Assembly (NCBI RefSeq): GCF_040207125.1 | Contig: NZ_CP157940.1 | Span: 1,736,001-1,800,000, forward strand | From: Lacrimispora sp. BS-2 | GTDB lineage: Bacteria; Bacillota; Clostridia; Lachnospirales; Lachnospiraceae | Direction: 5' to 3' | Length of the DNA stretch: 64,000 nucleotides | Part shown: one piece after another, positions 33,933 to 44,071 of the stretch | Numbering within the stretch: the first letter of the stretch is position 1 | Layout: the number at the start of each line of letters is the position of its first letter | The notes under the pieces: generated by a model | Databases searched by the model: none | What the model was told of the DNA's origin: nothing | Seen by the model: only the letters and a program-made list of their open reading frames with translations | Program-made: the position numbers and the translations under genes

Positions 33933-34207
33933 CAGAACACCTCGTCCCTCTGCCCGAACAGCAGGCACTTCAACATCAATGTCAACTCTTTGAAATCCGC
34001 CTGCTCCCGGTTCTCATACAAGTAGGAAATGCCATACAGCACAGCCGTCTTCACAGGATCCGGCACTTCCTCCATCTCCTCAAACGTCCGGTGTAAAATG
34101 TCACTGCACAGACTTTCTGATGTGGCACACAAGCCCAACAGGAAATCGTCCTCACCGATACTGTCAATCCGTACATATTCTTTGATTTCTTCCAATGTAA
34201 CTACCAT
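33932..34207 (-). CDS. Head-tail connector protein (gp6-like)
   Basis: A 91-residue helical protein (MVVTLEEIKEYVRIDSIGED, PVKTAVLYGISYLYENREQA) of the DNA-packaging gp6-like family that forms the ring below the portal. Position directly after the major capsid gene is typical. Confidence 0.9.
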   Translation of the reverse strand: MVVTLEEIKEYVRIDSIGEDDFLLGLCATSESLCSDILHRTFEEMEEVPDPVKTAVLYGISYLYENREQADFKELTLMLKCLLFGQRDEVF

Positions 34208-34267
34208 AGATGCCTCCTTTCACAAAAAAAAAGACCTGCCCGCTAAAGCAAATCCTTAAAAATTCAT

Positions 34268-35476
34268 TCAGGCACCACTTGCTGCCTTCATGGCCAGCAC
34301 TTTCACTGCTTCCGGCAGAATCAGCTTACCGTCCACTCTCTGGCTTCCAAGAAAACCAACCTGGCCGGTGGCTGCAAATAACTCATTTAGACGTTTAAAG
34401 GAACGCCCCTGTCTGTCGGCAATCCAGTAATACTTGAAATCACCAAAAGCAATGACTTTTCCCCCTGCCGCAATGGCCGGCGCATAAGCAGATGTCACAA
34501 CGGGACGGTTTAAAACCGTATCCGGCTGCCCTGCCTGCACGGAAGGCTGCCAGATATAAGTGCCGTTATTGTCCTTCAGCTTACGGAGTGCCTTTACCGT
34601 GGAATCATTCATCACAAAAGTGGATTTCTTACGGTACGGGCTTTTCACAGAATAGAACAGATCCATCACATCATCAAAAGTAATGTTTGCCGTAGCTGTA
34701 GTCACACCCTCAGAAGCTCCGCCTGTAGAATTGAAAATTCCAGTAGGTTTCCCCTTTCCATCACCCACAAGGAATGCTTCTTCCTCTTTCGCACCAATTC
34801 TTCTTGAAAACTCATTGGAGATATAGGCTTCCATGTTAAACACGCTGTCATTCAGCAGCTCATCAGAAACTTTAATCATAGTTGCCACCTTATAAGCCGC
34901 AATGGATACCTGTCCGAAAGAATCATCAGACTCCGGAATCTGTCCTTCCTCATCTACCCAGGAAGCCTCTCCTTTCGTCGCCACAACCGGAATTTTCCGG
35001 TCACCGCTGGAGGTCTGGATTATGGTTGCCAGAGTACGGAACACATTCTCTTCCTCCAGCCCTTGCACCAGCGTCTGCTCAAATTCATCCGGTACTAAAT
35101 ATCCACCCTCGGAGTCCGTGCCAATCTGCAGTGCATTATTCACATCGTAGTAGTTCTTCTTACGCATGGCGTTCCAGAACTCCCTGCGGTATTCCATGCC
35201 TGCTCTGCCCGTCTTTTCTTCACCGGATGGATTCCCGTTTGGTTTGTTGGTAATCGGTATACTGGTTGGCTTTGACAGTTCCAGGTCAATGGCAGCATGG
35301 CGTTCCAGACGCTCAATCTCTTTGCCCAGGTTCACCACATCTGCCTCCATTTTTTCATACGTGGCAGTATCCTCCGTACTAAGGCAGCCGTCCTCACAGC
35401 GCTTCTCATCCAGGAATTTCTTCGCCGCTTCCCATGTCTTCGCTCTTTTCTCCCTTAATTCTAAAATCTGCTTCAT
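34268..35476 (-). CDS. HK97-fold major capsid protein
   Basis: A 402-residue precursor. Residues 1-about 110 form the coiled-coil delta/scaffold domain removed by the protease encoded next door (ELREKRAKTWEAAKKFLDEK ...). The mature part has family marks GTDSEGGYLVPDEFEQTLVQ, SSGDRKIPVVATKGEASWVD, LLNDSVFNMEAYISNEFSRR, and the C-terminal LKYYWIADR-like segment (DFKYYWIADRQGRSFKRL). Full length. Confidence 0.96.
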   Translation of the reverse strand: MKQILELREKRAKTWEAAKKFLDEKRCEDGCLSTEDTATYEKMEADVVNLGKEIERLERHAAIDLELSKPTSIPITNKPNGNPSGEEKTGRAGMEYRREFWNAMRKKNYYDVNNALQIGTDSEGGYLVPDEFEQTLVQGLEEENVFRTLATIIQTSSGDRKIPVVATKGEASWVDEEGQIPESDDSFGQVSIAAYKVATMIKVSDELLNDSVFNMEAYISNEFSRRIGAKEEEAFLVGDGKGKPTGIFNSTGGASEGVTTATANITFDDVMDLFYSVKSPYRKKSTFVMNDSTVKALRKLKDNNGTYIWQPSVQAGQPDTVLNRPVVTSAYAPAIAAGGKVIAFGDFKYYWIADRQGRSFKRLNELFAATGQVGFLGSQRVDGKLILPEAVKVLAMKAASGA

Positions 35477-35489
35477 GTATTCTTCCTCC

Positions 35490-36200
35490 TCAATGACTTA
35501 ATAGATTCAAACGTTTTTCTAACTGCTCTGCCGGAATTCCCTTCTTTTCGGGCTTCTTCGGGATTAACTTATCTAAAAGGGAATTGGCCACCGCCGCCCT
35601 GGAAAACATCATTCCTTCCACTTCCAGACCATTTTCTTTCTCCCTGTTTCCGCTTTTGTTTTCTAAAATCTCATCCGCAAATCCAAGTTCCACTGCCTTC
35701 CTGGCATTGAACCAACTCTCTGCATCCATCAGATGGGAAATCTTTGTCCGGTTCAGCCCGGTCTTGATTTCATAGGCGTTCATGATACTTTCCTTCACCT
35801 CGTCCAGCATGGCTCCGGCTTTCTTCATCTCCTCCGAATCCCCGATGGCAACCGTCATGGGGTTGTGGATCATCATCATGGCAACCGGGGACATCTGTAC
35901 CGTAGTTCCTGCCATAGCAATGACCGAGGCCGCCGATGCCGCCAGAGCATCCACCTTCACGGTCACATTTCCCTTGTAATCCATCAGCATGTTGTAAATC
36001 TGTGCCGCCGCAAACACATCTCCGCCCGGAGAATTAATCCAAACCGTAATATTTCCAGTTCCAGCGTTTAGCTCTTTTTCAAACAGCTTCGGAGTGACTT
36101 CATCCCCGTACCACGTTTCATCCGAAATCTCTCCGTTCAGCACCAGTGTCCGCTCCTCATTTGTTTCATTCCTAATCCAATTCCAAAACTTCCGCTTCAT
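35490..36200 (-). CDS. Head maturation protease, ClpP-like (S14)
   Basis: A 236-residue serine protease that processes the capsid precursor. The ClpP core is evident: WINSPGGDVFAAAQIYNMLM, then the nucleophile region DALAASAASVIAMAG, then the catalytic His in MMMIHNPMT. The C-terminal 60 residues (KKPEKKGIPAEQLEKRLNLL) are likely a scaffold link. It sits between portal and capsid genes, the standard order for HK97-type phages. Confidence 0.94.
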   Translation of the reverse strand: MKRKFWNWIRNETNEERTLVLNGEISDETWYGDEVTPKLFEKELNAGTGNITVWINSPGGDVFAAAQIYNMLMDYKGNVTVKVDALAASAASVIAMAGTTVQMSPVAMMMIHNPMTVAIGDSEEMKKAGAMLDEVKESIMNAYEIKTGLNRTKISHLMDAESWFNARKAVELGFADEILENKSGNREKENGLEVEGMMFSRAAVANSLLDKLIPKKPEKKGIPAEQLEKRLNLLSH

Positions 36201-36227
36201 CCCTGCACCCTCGCTTTCCGTTTTTGG

Positions 36228-36271
36228 ATAAAAAAAAAGCCAGCAGATAATTTCTCTTTCACCTGTTGGCT
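36228..36271 (-). terminator. Terminator-like hairpin between portal and protease genes
   Basis: AGCCAGCAG (36238-36246) pairs with CTGTTGGCT (36263-36271, one wobble). On the minus strand a run of about eight T follows. It begins 2 bases after the portal stop, inside the late operon. Confidence 0.7.
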
Positions 36272-36272
36272 T

Positions 36273-37547
36273 CTATTGCTTCTGTATATGATTTTGCTGC
36301 TCCATCTCATTCTTCCCGGCAAACAGCCCCGCATCTTTCAGTTTCGTCATGTTTCCATTAATCAGGTACAAATCCCCGCCTTCCTCTGCCGGGATCAGGT
36401 TCATATCCTCCATCTCCCGAATATCGTTCGTGGACAGCCACCCATTCTGTCTACCGATGGAATACCCTGTCATCCGGCTCTGGTAATCCCCGCGGAGCAG
36501 ACCGTCCACGTTTAGTTTCAAGAAATACTCGTTCTTTTCCTTCGGAAGAAGCAATGCCCTCTGTAAAGACTGCTCCCACCGTATCACCCACGGGTCTAGC
36601 GTATACTTCACAAACTCTAAAGACTGCTGCTCAATGTTGGAAAAACTGGACTTCTCTAAATCCCCTACCATATGGGGAGGAATCCGGTACAGCCTTGCAA
36701 TCTCATTTATTTGGAACTTCCTTGTCTCCAAAAACTGTGCTTCTTCAGGCGGGATGCCAATCTGCTGGTACTTCATTCCTTCCTCCAACACCGCCACCTT
36801 CCCGGCATTCTTAGAACCACCATACACCGAGTGCCAGCTTTCCCGTACCTTCGCCGGGTCTTTTAACACCCCCGGATGCTCCAATACACCACCGGGATTT
36901 GCCCCATTCTCAAAAAAAGAAGCTCCATACTCCTCACAGGCAAGCGTCATGCCCACGGCATTCTTCGCCATAGCAATAGGTGAATATCCCACCAACCCGT
37001 CAAAGCCAAGACCAGGGATGTGTAGGACATCCTGCTGACGCAGATACACCCTGCCGTATTCCTCAAAATTTGGGTTCTCGTCACTGTTTCGGGTGTAAAT
37101 ATAATAAAGCTGCCCGTTCTCGTCACGGTCAACCTCCATTTTATCCGGCAGAAGTGGATACAGCCCAAGTACCCTGCCATTCCCATCCCGGATAATCTGC
37201 GCATAGGCATTGCCCCAAATAAGAAGGTGGCTCATCAGCGTCTCCCTGAACACAAAGGAGGTCATCTCTGGGTTCGGTTCATCATGAAGCAGGCGGTACA
37301 GCGAATGGTCATACACCCGTTCCTTTCCGGTGTCCGTATAGCGGTATACATGGATGGGCAGGGATGCCACTGTTTCCGAAAGAATCCGCACACAGGAATA
37401 CACCGCTGTGGTCTGCATGGCCGTCCGCTCATTCACATTTTTCCCACTGGTACTTCTTCCAAAGAAAAAGGAATAAGCCGAACCTCCGTAGCTGTCCTTT
37501 GGCTTATCCCTGGCTCCCCGGATTGCTAAAATAGATACTAATTTCAT
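36273..37547 (-). CDS. Phage portal protein (HK97-like)
   Basis: A 424-residue portal subunit; twelve form the DNA entry channel of the head. Family marks include YGGSAYSFFFGRSTSGKNVN, YSCVRILSETVASLPIHVYR, HSLYRLLHDEPNPEMTSFVF, and GNAYAQIIRDGNGRVLGLYPL. In relatives the gene follows the large terminase at once; here a 4.6-kb NTPase gene and 234 bases of leader separate them. Confidence 0.95.
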   Translation of the reverse strand: MKLVSILAIRGARDKPKDSYGGSAYSFFFGRSTSGKNVNERTAMQTTAVYSCVRILSETVASLPIHVYRYTDTGKERVYDHSLYRLLHDEPNPEMTSFVFRETLMSHLLIWGNAYAQIIRDGNGRVLGLYPLLPDKMEVDRDENGQLYYIYTRNSDENPNFEEYGRVYLRQQDVLHIPGLGFDGLVGYSPIAMAKNAVGMTLACEEYGASFFENGANPGGVLEHPGVLKDPAKVRESWHSVYGGSKNAGKVAVLEEGMKYQQIGIPPEEAQFLETRKFQINEIARLYRIPPHMVGDLEKSSFSNIEQQSLEFVKYTLDPWVIRWEQSLQRALLLPKEKNEYFLKLNVDGLLRGDYQSRMTGYSIGRQNGWLSTNDIREMEDMNLIPAEEGGDLYLINGNMTKLKDAGLFAGKNEMEQQNHIQKQ

Positions 37548-37572
37548 ACACTCATCCTAAAAATAGGTAAAA

Positions 37573-37595
37573 GAAAAACACCTCCGAAGAGATGC
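37573..37595 (-). terminator. Terminator after the Avs-like gene, upstream of portal
   Basis: On the minus strand GCATCTC-TTCG-GAGGTGT forms seven pairs closed by a UUCG loop and is followed by TTTTCTTTT. It lies between the STAND gene stop and the portal start. A hairpin of the same design precedes the small terminase gene, so this one probably belongs to the original phage. Confidence 0.65.
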
Positions 37596-37667
37596 TTCTC
37601 AGGATAACATTAATTTTTAACTGCCCGGATTACTTACCTGCCTTCAATTGAGTAGCAAAATTCAACC

Positions 37668-40600
37668 CTAACACAACCAAGAAGCTGGAAATTCAGACAC
37701 CCTGTCTATAAGCATCTGCATGGAATAGTTTTCTTCTTTTGAATTTTTCAAAGAAAATAAAACTGGCTTTTCAATCATTCCATTTGCAGTAGTCCACATC
37801 TCATGCGTATTTAGGATCTTTAAATATTGTTCAACCCGTTTCTCAAAATCAAAATTTCGATTATACGCATATGCCAGATATTCCATATCCATATTGGGAT
37901 AGAAGAAATTCAACCTTCTGCTAAATCTCTTTTGATTTTCTCTATTTCGCTCAATAATATCCTGTAATAATCGTCTAATACTATCATCACTCAGGAATGG
38001 AATCAATTCCACAATTAAATCCTGCACACCATCCCACTCCCAATTTGCATAGTCTTTTGGTCTTTGTAAAACAAGAGAAAAAATCAACTCTGCCTCTATA
38101 TTTTCACCGTTTCGAACTGCCTCTTTTAATAATGATATAATGCTTCTCCATTCATTGCTACCAATAGTACTCTGTTGCGAAATCTTCTCCAGGTATTCTT
38201 GTAAAGACTCCCCATCAGTCATAATATCATCTTCGTCAAACCACCGTTGAGGAATTTTATATGAATTACGCAGTTCACATCTTTGTTCATAGCATTCTGG
38301 TCTGATTTCTTTCATATCTTTCTCTATAACAATTCCACGTTTATTGGCATTAGCTAAAATTGCCTTCTTCAAATCTTCTCTATAAATCGCATTTATATTA
38401 TTATTATACAAACTTCCAGCTAAAATTGGAAATACAACGCATACACCTTCCCAAAGTTCAAGGAGATTTTCTTTGCTATCCTCACTACTTTCTAAATACG
38501 CTATTACAGCATCAAAAACCGTCTGGCACCACTGGTTGTCTCTATTATTTGGTATATGACTAAATCGAATAATATCTCCGATTCCACATCTTCCTGCAGA
38601 TGAGGCAACAGCTGCTTCCATATATACTTCTGCTCGATTATCCCCGGTTTCACTTATCACGCCTGATATATTAAGCAGTTGCACTCCTAGAGTTTCCCAT
38701 ATATACGGATTATTAGAAGATAAATCTTCATACCATCTCAATAAATTGTAACCACCGTATTCTTTATGGCTGGAATATCCCATAATTCTTTTTGCGTCTA
38801 AAAGCTTTTGGGATTTCTGACATCTCTCAGTCCATCCCATTCTATTACCCATCTTAATAAACCTAGTGGCGCAATCTTTAATTTCTTCTTGTGACATTTT
38901 CCAAACTTTTCCTTTAGGTGTCATCCATAAATCATAAATTTCTTTTAATATGCCAGGATTTTTTTCATATTTCAGAACAAACTCCCATAGGTTTTCTATT
39001 AGCCAGCAAGAATTCTTCATACGCTTTTCAAGTATGGGTAGTGCTAATAGCTTATATTTTTCATCCATTTTGTCCAGAATTATTAGCATTACAATCATTA
39101 AGTGCTGTCGGAAATCTCTTATTTTGATTTCTACCCCTATGTCAATCGAAGATTCTCCTCTAATAATGCAACCTACATATCTGCTAAAATCCTCATCTGA
39201 CATGCTAGTGTCTCCGCCATTAGCCATCACATATAAATCATTAACAAACAGAATTTCACTCACCAAGAATCTCCACTCATATGGTTTCCCTTGATTATCT
39301 TTGAATTTATCAATTCCTTCATCTGCCAAATGAATGCATTTATCTATATCGCAAAAAGCATATGCCCATATCTTGTACAGAAATTCAAGATATGTATTCT
39401 CATGAGCATTGATTCTTTCTAAATCTGGACACTCCATTGTACAGTTCCCCAATGCCAAAGCATACAAATACAAAACAATACTCTGTAAGCTTCCGGTTAT
39501 ATTTTGTGAACAGTGTTGTACAAAATATAATATTACATCTTTTTGCCCGTAAATAAGCAATTCGTCAGTAAACTTATAATAATCGTCTGGCCAATAACAC
39601 TTTACAAGATAATGTACTGTATTTATTGCTGATATGGTTATATTTTCTTTACCGGCTTCAAAAACTCCCTGTGAAAAAAAGGCCTCCGCATCTTCATTAC
39701 CTTCTATTAAGTCCTCATCAGGAGAGCATCTTTCGCCAAACATAAAGCACAATTTTCCATACATCCGCAAAGCTTTCTGCAACGTATCTTTAAAGTTATA
39801 GTGATGTTTCTTATCTTCATCAGATGCATATTTATTTCCGATTTGTCCTGGTGTTCTGTTGGCATTCCACCGTTTTAAAGCACCTTTCGCCCTATCTTCA
39901 TAGCCTGATTCCAGCAATTGTTTTACTTGCACCAAAGCATTGAATAACTCACTTACAGACATAAGGCTGCTACTAAGTGCCTTTGTTTCGCATGGAAGTG
40001 GTGTATCAACATTGTAAACACAGTCTTCATCAGAAAATATAGAATTCTGATACTGTGTGATTGTACCTATTGCACAAGAAACATCAACCAGATAATTTAA
40101 ATCTCCACCCTCTGCTAATGTCTCAAGTACTAAATATGTTTGATCTTCTAAATCTATTAACGGACAATGCATTAGTATTGCTTCATAAGCATACTTTGCA
40201 TTAAAGTATTTCGGTATTTCTTTTCTACGGTCAGCCATAAGCAAACTTTTGAACAACGAATCATGCTTTAGAGCAATATTCGTATTCTCTGTCAGTATAT
40301 AGTCACAAATTCTACTGGCAACCAAACGTCTGCTCTCACCAGCTGCTTCAAATCTCTTTATTAAAAATAATCTAACATCATTTATATATGCTGCGTAGGC
40401 CCCTTTATTATTTTTAATTATCAACGGTTCAAGACCCTGCAGCCAACTTGCCAACTGAACATCCGTTATTATTATAGAATCCTTGATAAGTGACTGTAGT
40501 AGTTGTAATGTTATTCCTCTGTTGATTAATGTCATTATTCCAGATAATACTATCTCAACATGGATATATTGATCACTCCACTTTTCGAGCGCACTATTCC

Positions 40601-42290
40601 AGATATAATCGTAATATGCATCTATGCCATTTGCTAATTTCCTTTCTGAAATATACTTCTCATAATTACAGATGGAATAGTGGCATCTGGCATCATAAAC
40701 TGCATACATAACTGATAAAGTATTTCCTTTTGTTACTGTAAGAATATATTCTGCAATTTCACTAATTGATGCATCATCGAAAACCACTTTATCTTTAAGT
40801 AACAATTGTTCAATATCATCCGTAATTAATGGTGGTACTGTCTTTGCAATTACTTCATCCCCTCTAATCCATAAAGGATAATCAGCATTATTTGAATATG
40901 GCTGTCCTGCTAAAATAAATACCACGCCTTTTGGTAAACGACTCGGGGATGGTAATGTACTTAAAAATGTATTTTTTCTTCCTGCACGTGCAGCGTGATC
41001 TATTCCATCCACTGCAATAACCGTAGATTTTCCTGTCTTTTCATACAAACATTGTGCTAAACGAAGTACTTCTCTCTTTAAAGCATCGATAGAATGAAAT
41101 GCTTCAACAGCTACCGGAACATTATATTCTTCCATGCAACCTTCAAATTTATCTCTAATTTGGATCAAGGTGTTTTTCCAAAAATCCTCTGAGGAATATA
41201 AGCCTTCATCTGCAGGCATTACATCATACTCTACCTGTATAGGTTTAAATGCATGGAATCTGGACGCAATTATACTATCGTTTTTATTTGCTATATAACT
41301 AATAATATTTGTTTTTCCTGCGCCTGGCTCTCCCGATATAAAAAAGACACCCTTATTTACCGATAAAATTTCATTTTCCAAATCGACTATCCATTGCTTC
41401 CGTGATTCAAAAAATGGCTCTTCAGTTGCAAAATAATGTTCACCTACAAGTTCATCCTTTTTTAAGCCCAATATAGTACGAACTTGCTCCTTGGTAATTT
41501 CTTCCTGAGCACGAGTAGAAATCGTCCAATCTGTTAGACCACGCAGCAAACGATTATGATACTTCTCACATTGACGTATATCAACTTTTAATAGGCGTGC
41601 AAGTTTGTTGCTCACTGATTTCTTTATGTTATCCAAATCATTATTCTCATCAGAATAGATTTGAAATTCCTTTAAAAATATCAGTTTTTCCGCATCAGAT
41701 AATCCCGGCATCTTCTGCAATATATTGTCAAAAGCAATTTTATACATTTTCCCAAGTTCACACATTGATAGCATGGAATTATTTACCATATCAGAAAACT
41801 GAATATCTGAAATTGATTCAGCAACATTCAATTCTTTTTTTAGTTCTGTCCAAAATTTTTTTAACGCTGGTCTCCTATAACCTTTACCATTCGGCGGTGT
41901 ATAAGTTTGGTTACCGATTTCTCTATTTGTATACATTATTGGAGTACATTGCCTATATTGGTCTTTAATCCTTTTCCAATCATCACTATATTCTCTGATA
42001 CAGGCCGGCTTAGTTTTTCCATTCTCTGTATGCTCACAGAATAAAAAAGTATAGGTTAATGAACTGTCTTTTCTTGTATGTTTTACCTGTATACATTCTA
42101 GCTTTTTATCAACATACTTTACTACAACATCATCTAGCCCCTGTTGTTGAGATGCCTGCAGTGTTACACCAATAACATTAGAATCAGGATTCAATAAATC
42201 AAGTACTTTTTCTAAACCAACGTACCATTCATACCAATATGCATCAGCTATACCAGCAAGCAAATTCTCTCCCATTTTTCTAACCACCAT
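37668..42290 (-). CDS. Avs-like STAND NTPase with Cap4-type nuclease domain
   Basis: A 1540-residue protein with the three-part layout of antiviral STAND (Avs/AVAST-like) proteins. Residues about 10-75 hold a Cap4/DUF4297-like PD-(D/E)XK nuclease: GLDDVVV with Asp 53-54 and CIQVKHTR with Gln68 and Lys70. The NTPase has Walker A GEPGAGKT at 320-327, Walker B VIAVDGIDH at 424-432 and FILAGQP following. About 950 helical residues, probably TPR-like, form a potential sensor. Known Avs proteins detect the phage large terminase or portal and then degrade DNA. This gene lies precisely between those two genes in a prophage, is AT-rich unlike both, and has its own 230-base leader. It may be a moron that guards the lysogen. 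Start at 42290; 42275 is possible. Target is inferred, not shown. Confidence 0.8.
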   Translation of the reverse strand: MVVRKMGENLLAGIADAYWYEWYVGLEKVLDLLNPDSNVIGVTLQASQQQGLDDVVVKYVDKKLECIQVKHTRKDSSLTYTFLFCEHTENGKTKPACIREYSDDWKRIKDQYRQCTPIMYTNREIGNQTYTPPNGKGYRRPALKKFWTELKKELNVAESISDIQFSDMVNNSMLSMCELGKMYKIAFDNILQKMPGLSDAEKLIFLKEFQIYSDENNDLDNIKKSVSNKLARLLKVDIRQCEKYHNRLLRGLTDWTISTRAQEEITKEQVRTILGLKKDELVGEHYFATEEPFFESRKQWIVDLENEILSVNKGVFFISGEPGAGKTNIISYIANKNDSIIASRFHAFKPIQVEYDVMPADEGLYSSEDFWKNTLIQIRDKFEGCMEEYNVPVAVEAFHSIDALKREVLRLAQCLYEKTGKSTVIAVDGIDHAARAGRKNTFLSTLPSPSRLPKGVVFILAGQPYSNNADYPLWIRGDEVIAKTVPPLITDDIEQLLLKDKVVFDDASISEIAEYILTVTKGNTLSVMYAVYDARCHYSICNYEKYISERKLANGIDAYYDYIWNSALEKWSDQYIHVEIVLSGIMTLINRGITLQLLQSLIKDSIIITDVQLASWLQGLEPLIIKNNKGAYAAYINDVRLFLIKRFEAAGESRRLVASRICDYILTENTNIALKHDSLFKSLLMADRRKEIPKYFNAKYAYEAILMHCPLIDLEDQTYLVLETLAEGGDLNYLVDVSCAIGTITQYQNSIFSDEDCVYNVDTPLPCETKALSSSLMSVSELFNALVQVKQLLESGYEDRAKGALKRWNANRTPGQIGNKYASDEDKKHHYNFKDTLQKALRMYGKLCFMFGERCSPDEDLIEGNEDAEAFFSQGVFEAGKENITISAINTVHYLVKCYWPDDYYKFTDELLIYGQKDVILYFVQHCSQNITGSLQSIVLYLYALALGNCTMECPDLERINAHENTYLEFLYKIWAYAFCDIDKCIHLADEGIDKFKDNQGKPYEWRFLVSEILFVNDLYVMANGGDTSMSDEDFSRYVGCIIRGESSIDIGVEIKIRDFRQHLMIVMLIILDKMDEKYKLLALPILEKRMKNSCWLIENLWEFVLKYEKNPGILKEIYDLWMTPKGKVWKMSQEEIKDCATRFIKMGNRMGWTERCQKSQKLLDAKRIMGYSSHKEYGGYNLLRWYEDLSSNNPYIWETLGVQLLNISGVISETGDNRAEVYMEAAVASSAGRCGIGDIIRFSHIPNNRDNQWCQTVFDAVIAYLESSEDSKENLLELWEGVCVVFPILAGSLYNNNINAIYREDLKKAILANANKRGIVIEKDMKEIRPECYEQRCELRNSYKIPQRWFDEDDIMTDGESLQEYLEKISQQSTIGSNEWRSIISLLKEAVRNGENIEAELIFSLVLQRPKDYANWEWDGVQDLIVELIPFLSDDSIRRLLQDIIERNRENQKRFSRRLNFFYPNMDMEYLAYAYNRNFDFEKRVEQYLKILNTHEMWTTANGMIEKPVLFSLKNSKEENYSMQMLIDRVSEFPASWLC

Positions 42291-42523
42291 TCCAATTTAT
42301 TTCCTGCCACGGACTTCAAATCAAACTTATTGTTCGTAAAGGCATTGATGACAATCACACCTATATAAATGACTTGTATAACAACCAAGTCATTTCTCTT
42401 TACCTACCGACTCTGACAGAAAAATCTGCGTTGTGTTTTTATCTTTGCCTTTATATAAAGTATCACTTATGCAATATGAATATTTTAATTTCTTTCTCTC
42501 AGTATAGCATGAAGCCAATCAGA
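42291..42523. other. Leader of the Avs-like gene with inverted repeat
   Basis: A 233-base AT-rich stretch between the large terminase stop and the STAND gene. AAATGACTTG (42367-42376) pairs with CAAGTCATTT (42386-42395) over 9 bases and could be a weak terminator for terminase transcripts or an operator. AT-rich sequence around 42450-42490 could hold a promoter, but no convincing -35/-10 pair was found. Confidence 0.45.
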
Positions 42524-44071
42524 TTAAAATACCAAAATGCCCCTATCATCGTACACACTTCCGCTGTTTCCACCATTCCGTATTGCTCTGTCCAAAGCCA
42601 TCACCGCAGCCACCGCACCGTCAATCTTTTCCGTGGACTTTTCCTTATCCGGTTTGATATTCCCGGCCGGGTCCTGGCGGATAAAGATGTTATCCATCAT
42701 CCAACGCAAAACCGGATGTCCGCCATGAGCCAGTTTCTTCTCCAGTGTCAGCTTCATCAGTTCCTTGCTGGGCGGTGACATATCCTTGAACCCCTGCCCG
42801 AATGGAACCACCGTGAATCCCAGTCCCTCCAGGTTCTGTACCATCTGCACCGCTCCCCAGCGGTCAAAGGCAATCTCTTTAATATGAAACTTCTTTCCCA
42901 AATCGTCTATGAATCTCTCAATAAATCCATAATGTATCACATTCCCTTCTGTGGTTTTCAAGAATCCCTGCTGCTCCCACACATCATATGGTACATGATC
43001 CCGGCGTACGCGCAGCCGCATGTTCTCCTCCGGTATCCAGAAATACGGCAGGATAATATATTTTTCTTCTTCTGTCCTCGGAGGGAATATCAGGACAAAT
43101 GCTGTAATGTCAGTGGAACTGGACAAATCCAGTCCGCCGTAACATTCCCTGCCAATCAGTTCCACTTCATCAACCGTAAAATCACAGGCATCCCATTTCT
43201 CCATCTGCATCCACCGGGTAGATTGTTTCACCCACTGATTCAGACGGAGCTGCCGGAAGATGTTTTCCTCCGCCGGATTATCTTTAGCGCTTAGATAAGC
43301 GTTTCTGACTTTTTCTATATCAATGGTATATCCCAGAGACGGATTCGCCTGATACCAGACCTTCTCCAATGACCAGTCTGCATCATCCTTCGCCCCGTAA
43401 ATCACAGGATAGAACGCAGGGTCTATCTTTCTCCCAAGTATAATATCCTCTGCCTTCTGGTGCTGTTCAAAACACACCGAGTTCCGGTCATTTCCTGCCG
43501 TTGTAATCAGAAAAAACAACGGCTGTGTTCTGGTATCACCGGATCCCTTCGTCATGACATCAAACAGTTCCCGGTTCGGCTGTGCATGTAATTCATCAAA
43601 AATAACCGCATGGACATTCAGACCATGTTTCGTATAGGCTTCTGCGGAAAGCACCTGGTAAAAGCTGTTGGTCGGCTTATATACCAGCCGCTTTACCGAC
43701 ATGACTGGCTTTATCCGTTTTTTTAGTGCCGGACACTGATCTACCATATCCACCGCTACATCAAACACAATGGATGCCTGCTGCCGGTCAGAGGCACAGC
43801 CATATACCTCTGCACCCCATTCCCCGTCTCCACAGGTCATATAAAGAGCAACAGCCGCTGCCAGTTCCGATTTTCCATTCTTCTTCGGGATTTCCACATA
43901 AGCGGTGTTGTACTGGCGGTAACCATTATCTTTAACTGTACCGAACAACTCCCGGATAATAGTATCCTGCCAAGGCAGAAGCTCAAAGGGAACTCCCCTC
44001 CATCGACCTTTAGTATGTTTCAGGAAGTTGATAAAGTTGACCGCATATTGCGCTTTTACCTCATCAAACAT
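42524..44071 (-). CDS. Terminase large subunit
   Basis: The 515-residue packaging motor. Walker A-like IPKKNGKSE at 61-69, Walker B VIFDELHAQ with Asp159-Glu160, the coupling FLITTAGNDR, and a nuclease region with GGLDLSSSTDITAF and the later FDRWGAVQMV, EKIDGAVAAVMALDRA. The start shares one base (TAATG) with the stop of the small subunit. Pumps genome DNA into the prohead through the portal and cuts concatemers. Confidence 0.95.
   Translation of the reverse strand: MFDEVKAQYAVNFINFLKHTKGRWRGVPFELLPWQDTIIRELFGTVKDNGYRQYNTAYVEIPKKNGKSELAAAVALYMTCGDGEWGAEVYGCASDRQQASIVFDVAVDMVDQCPALKKRIKPVMSVKRLVYKPTNSFYQVLSAEAYTKHGLNVHAVIFDELHAQPNRELFDVMTKGSGDTRTQPLFFLITTAGNDRNSVCFEQHQKAEDIILGRKIDPAFYPVIYGAKDDADWSLEKVWYQANPSLGYTIDIEKVRNAYLSAKDNPAEENIFRQLRLNQWVKQSTRWMQMEKWDACDFTVDEVELIGRECYGGLDLSSSTDITAFVLIFPPRTEEEKYIILPYFWIPEENMRLRVRRDHVPYDVWEQQGFLKTTEGNVIHYGFIERFIDDLGKKFHIKEIAFDRWGAVQMVQNLEGLGFTVVPFGQGFKDMSPPSKELMKLTLEKKLAHGGHPVLRWMMDNIFIRQDPAGNIKPDKEKSTEKIDGAVAAVMALDRAIRNGGNSGSVYDDRGILVF

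Noticed and set aside
36980..37195. Plus-strand frames opposite the portal gene
   Set aside because: Shadows of a conserved coding region on the minus strand.
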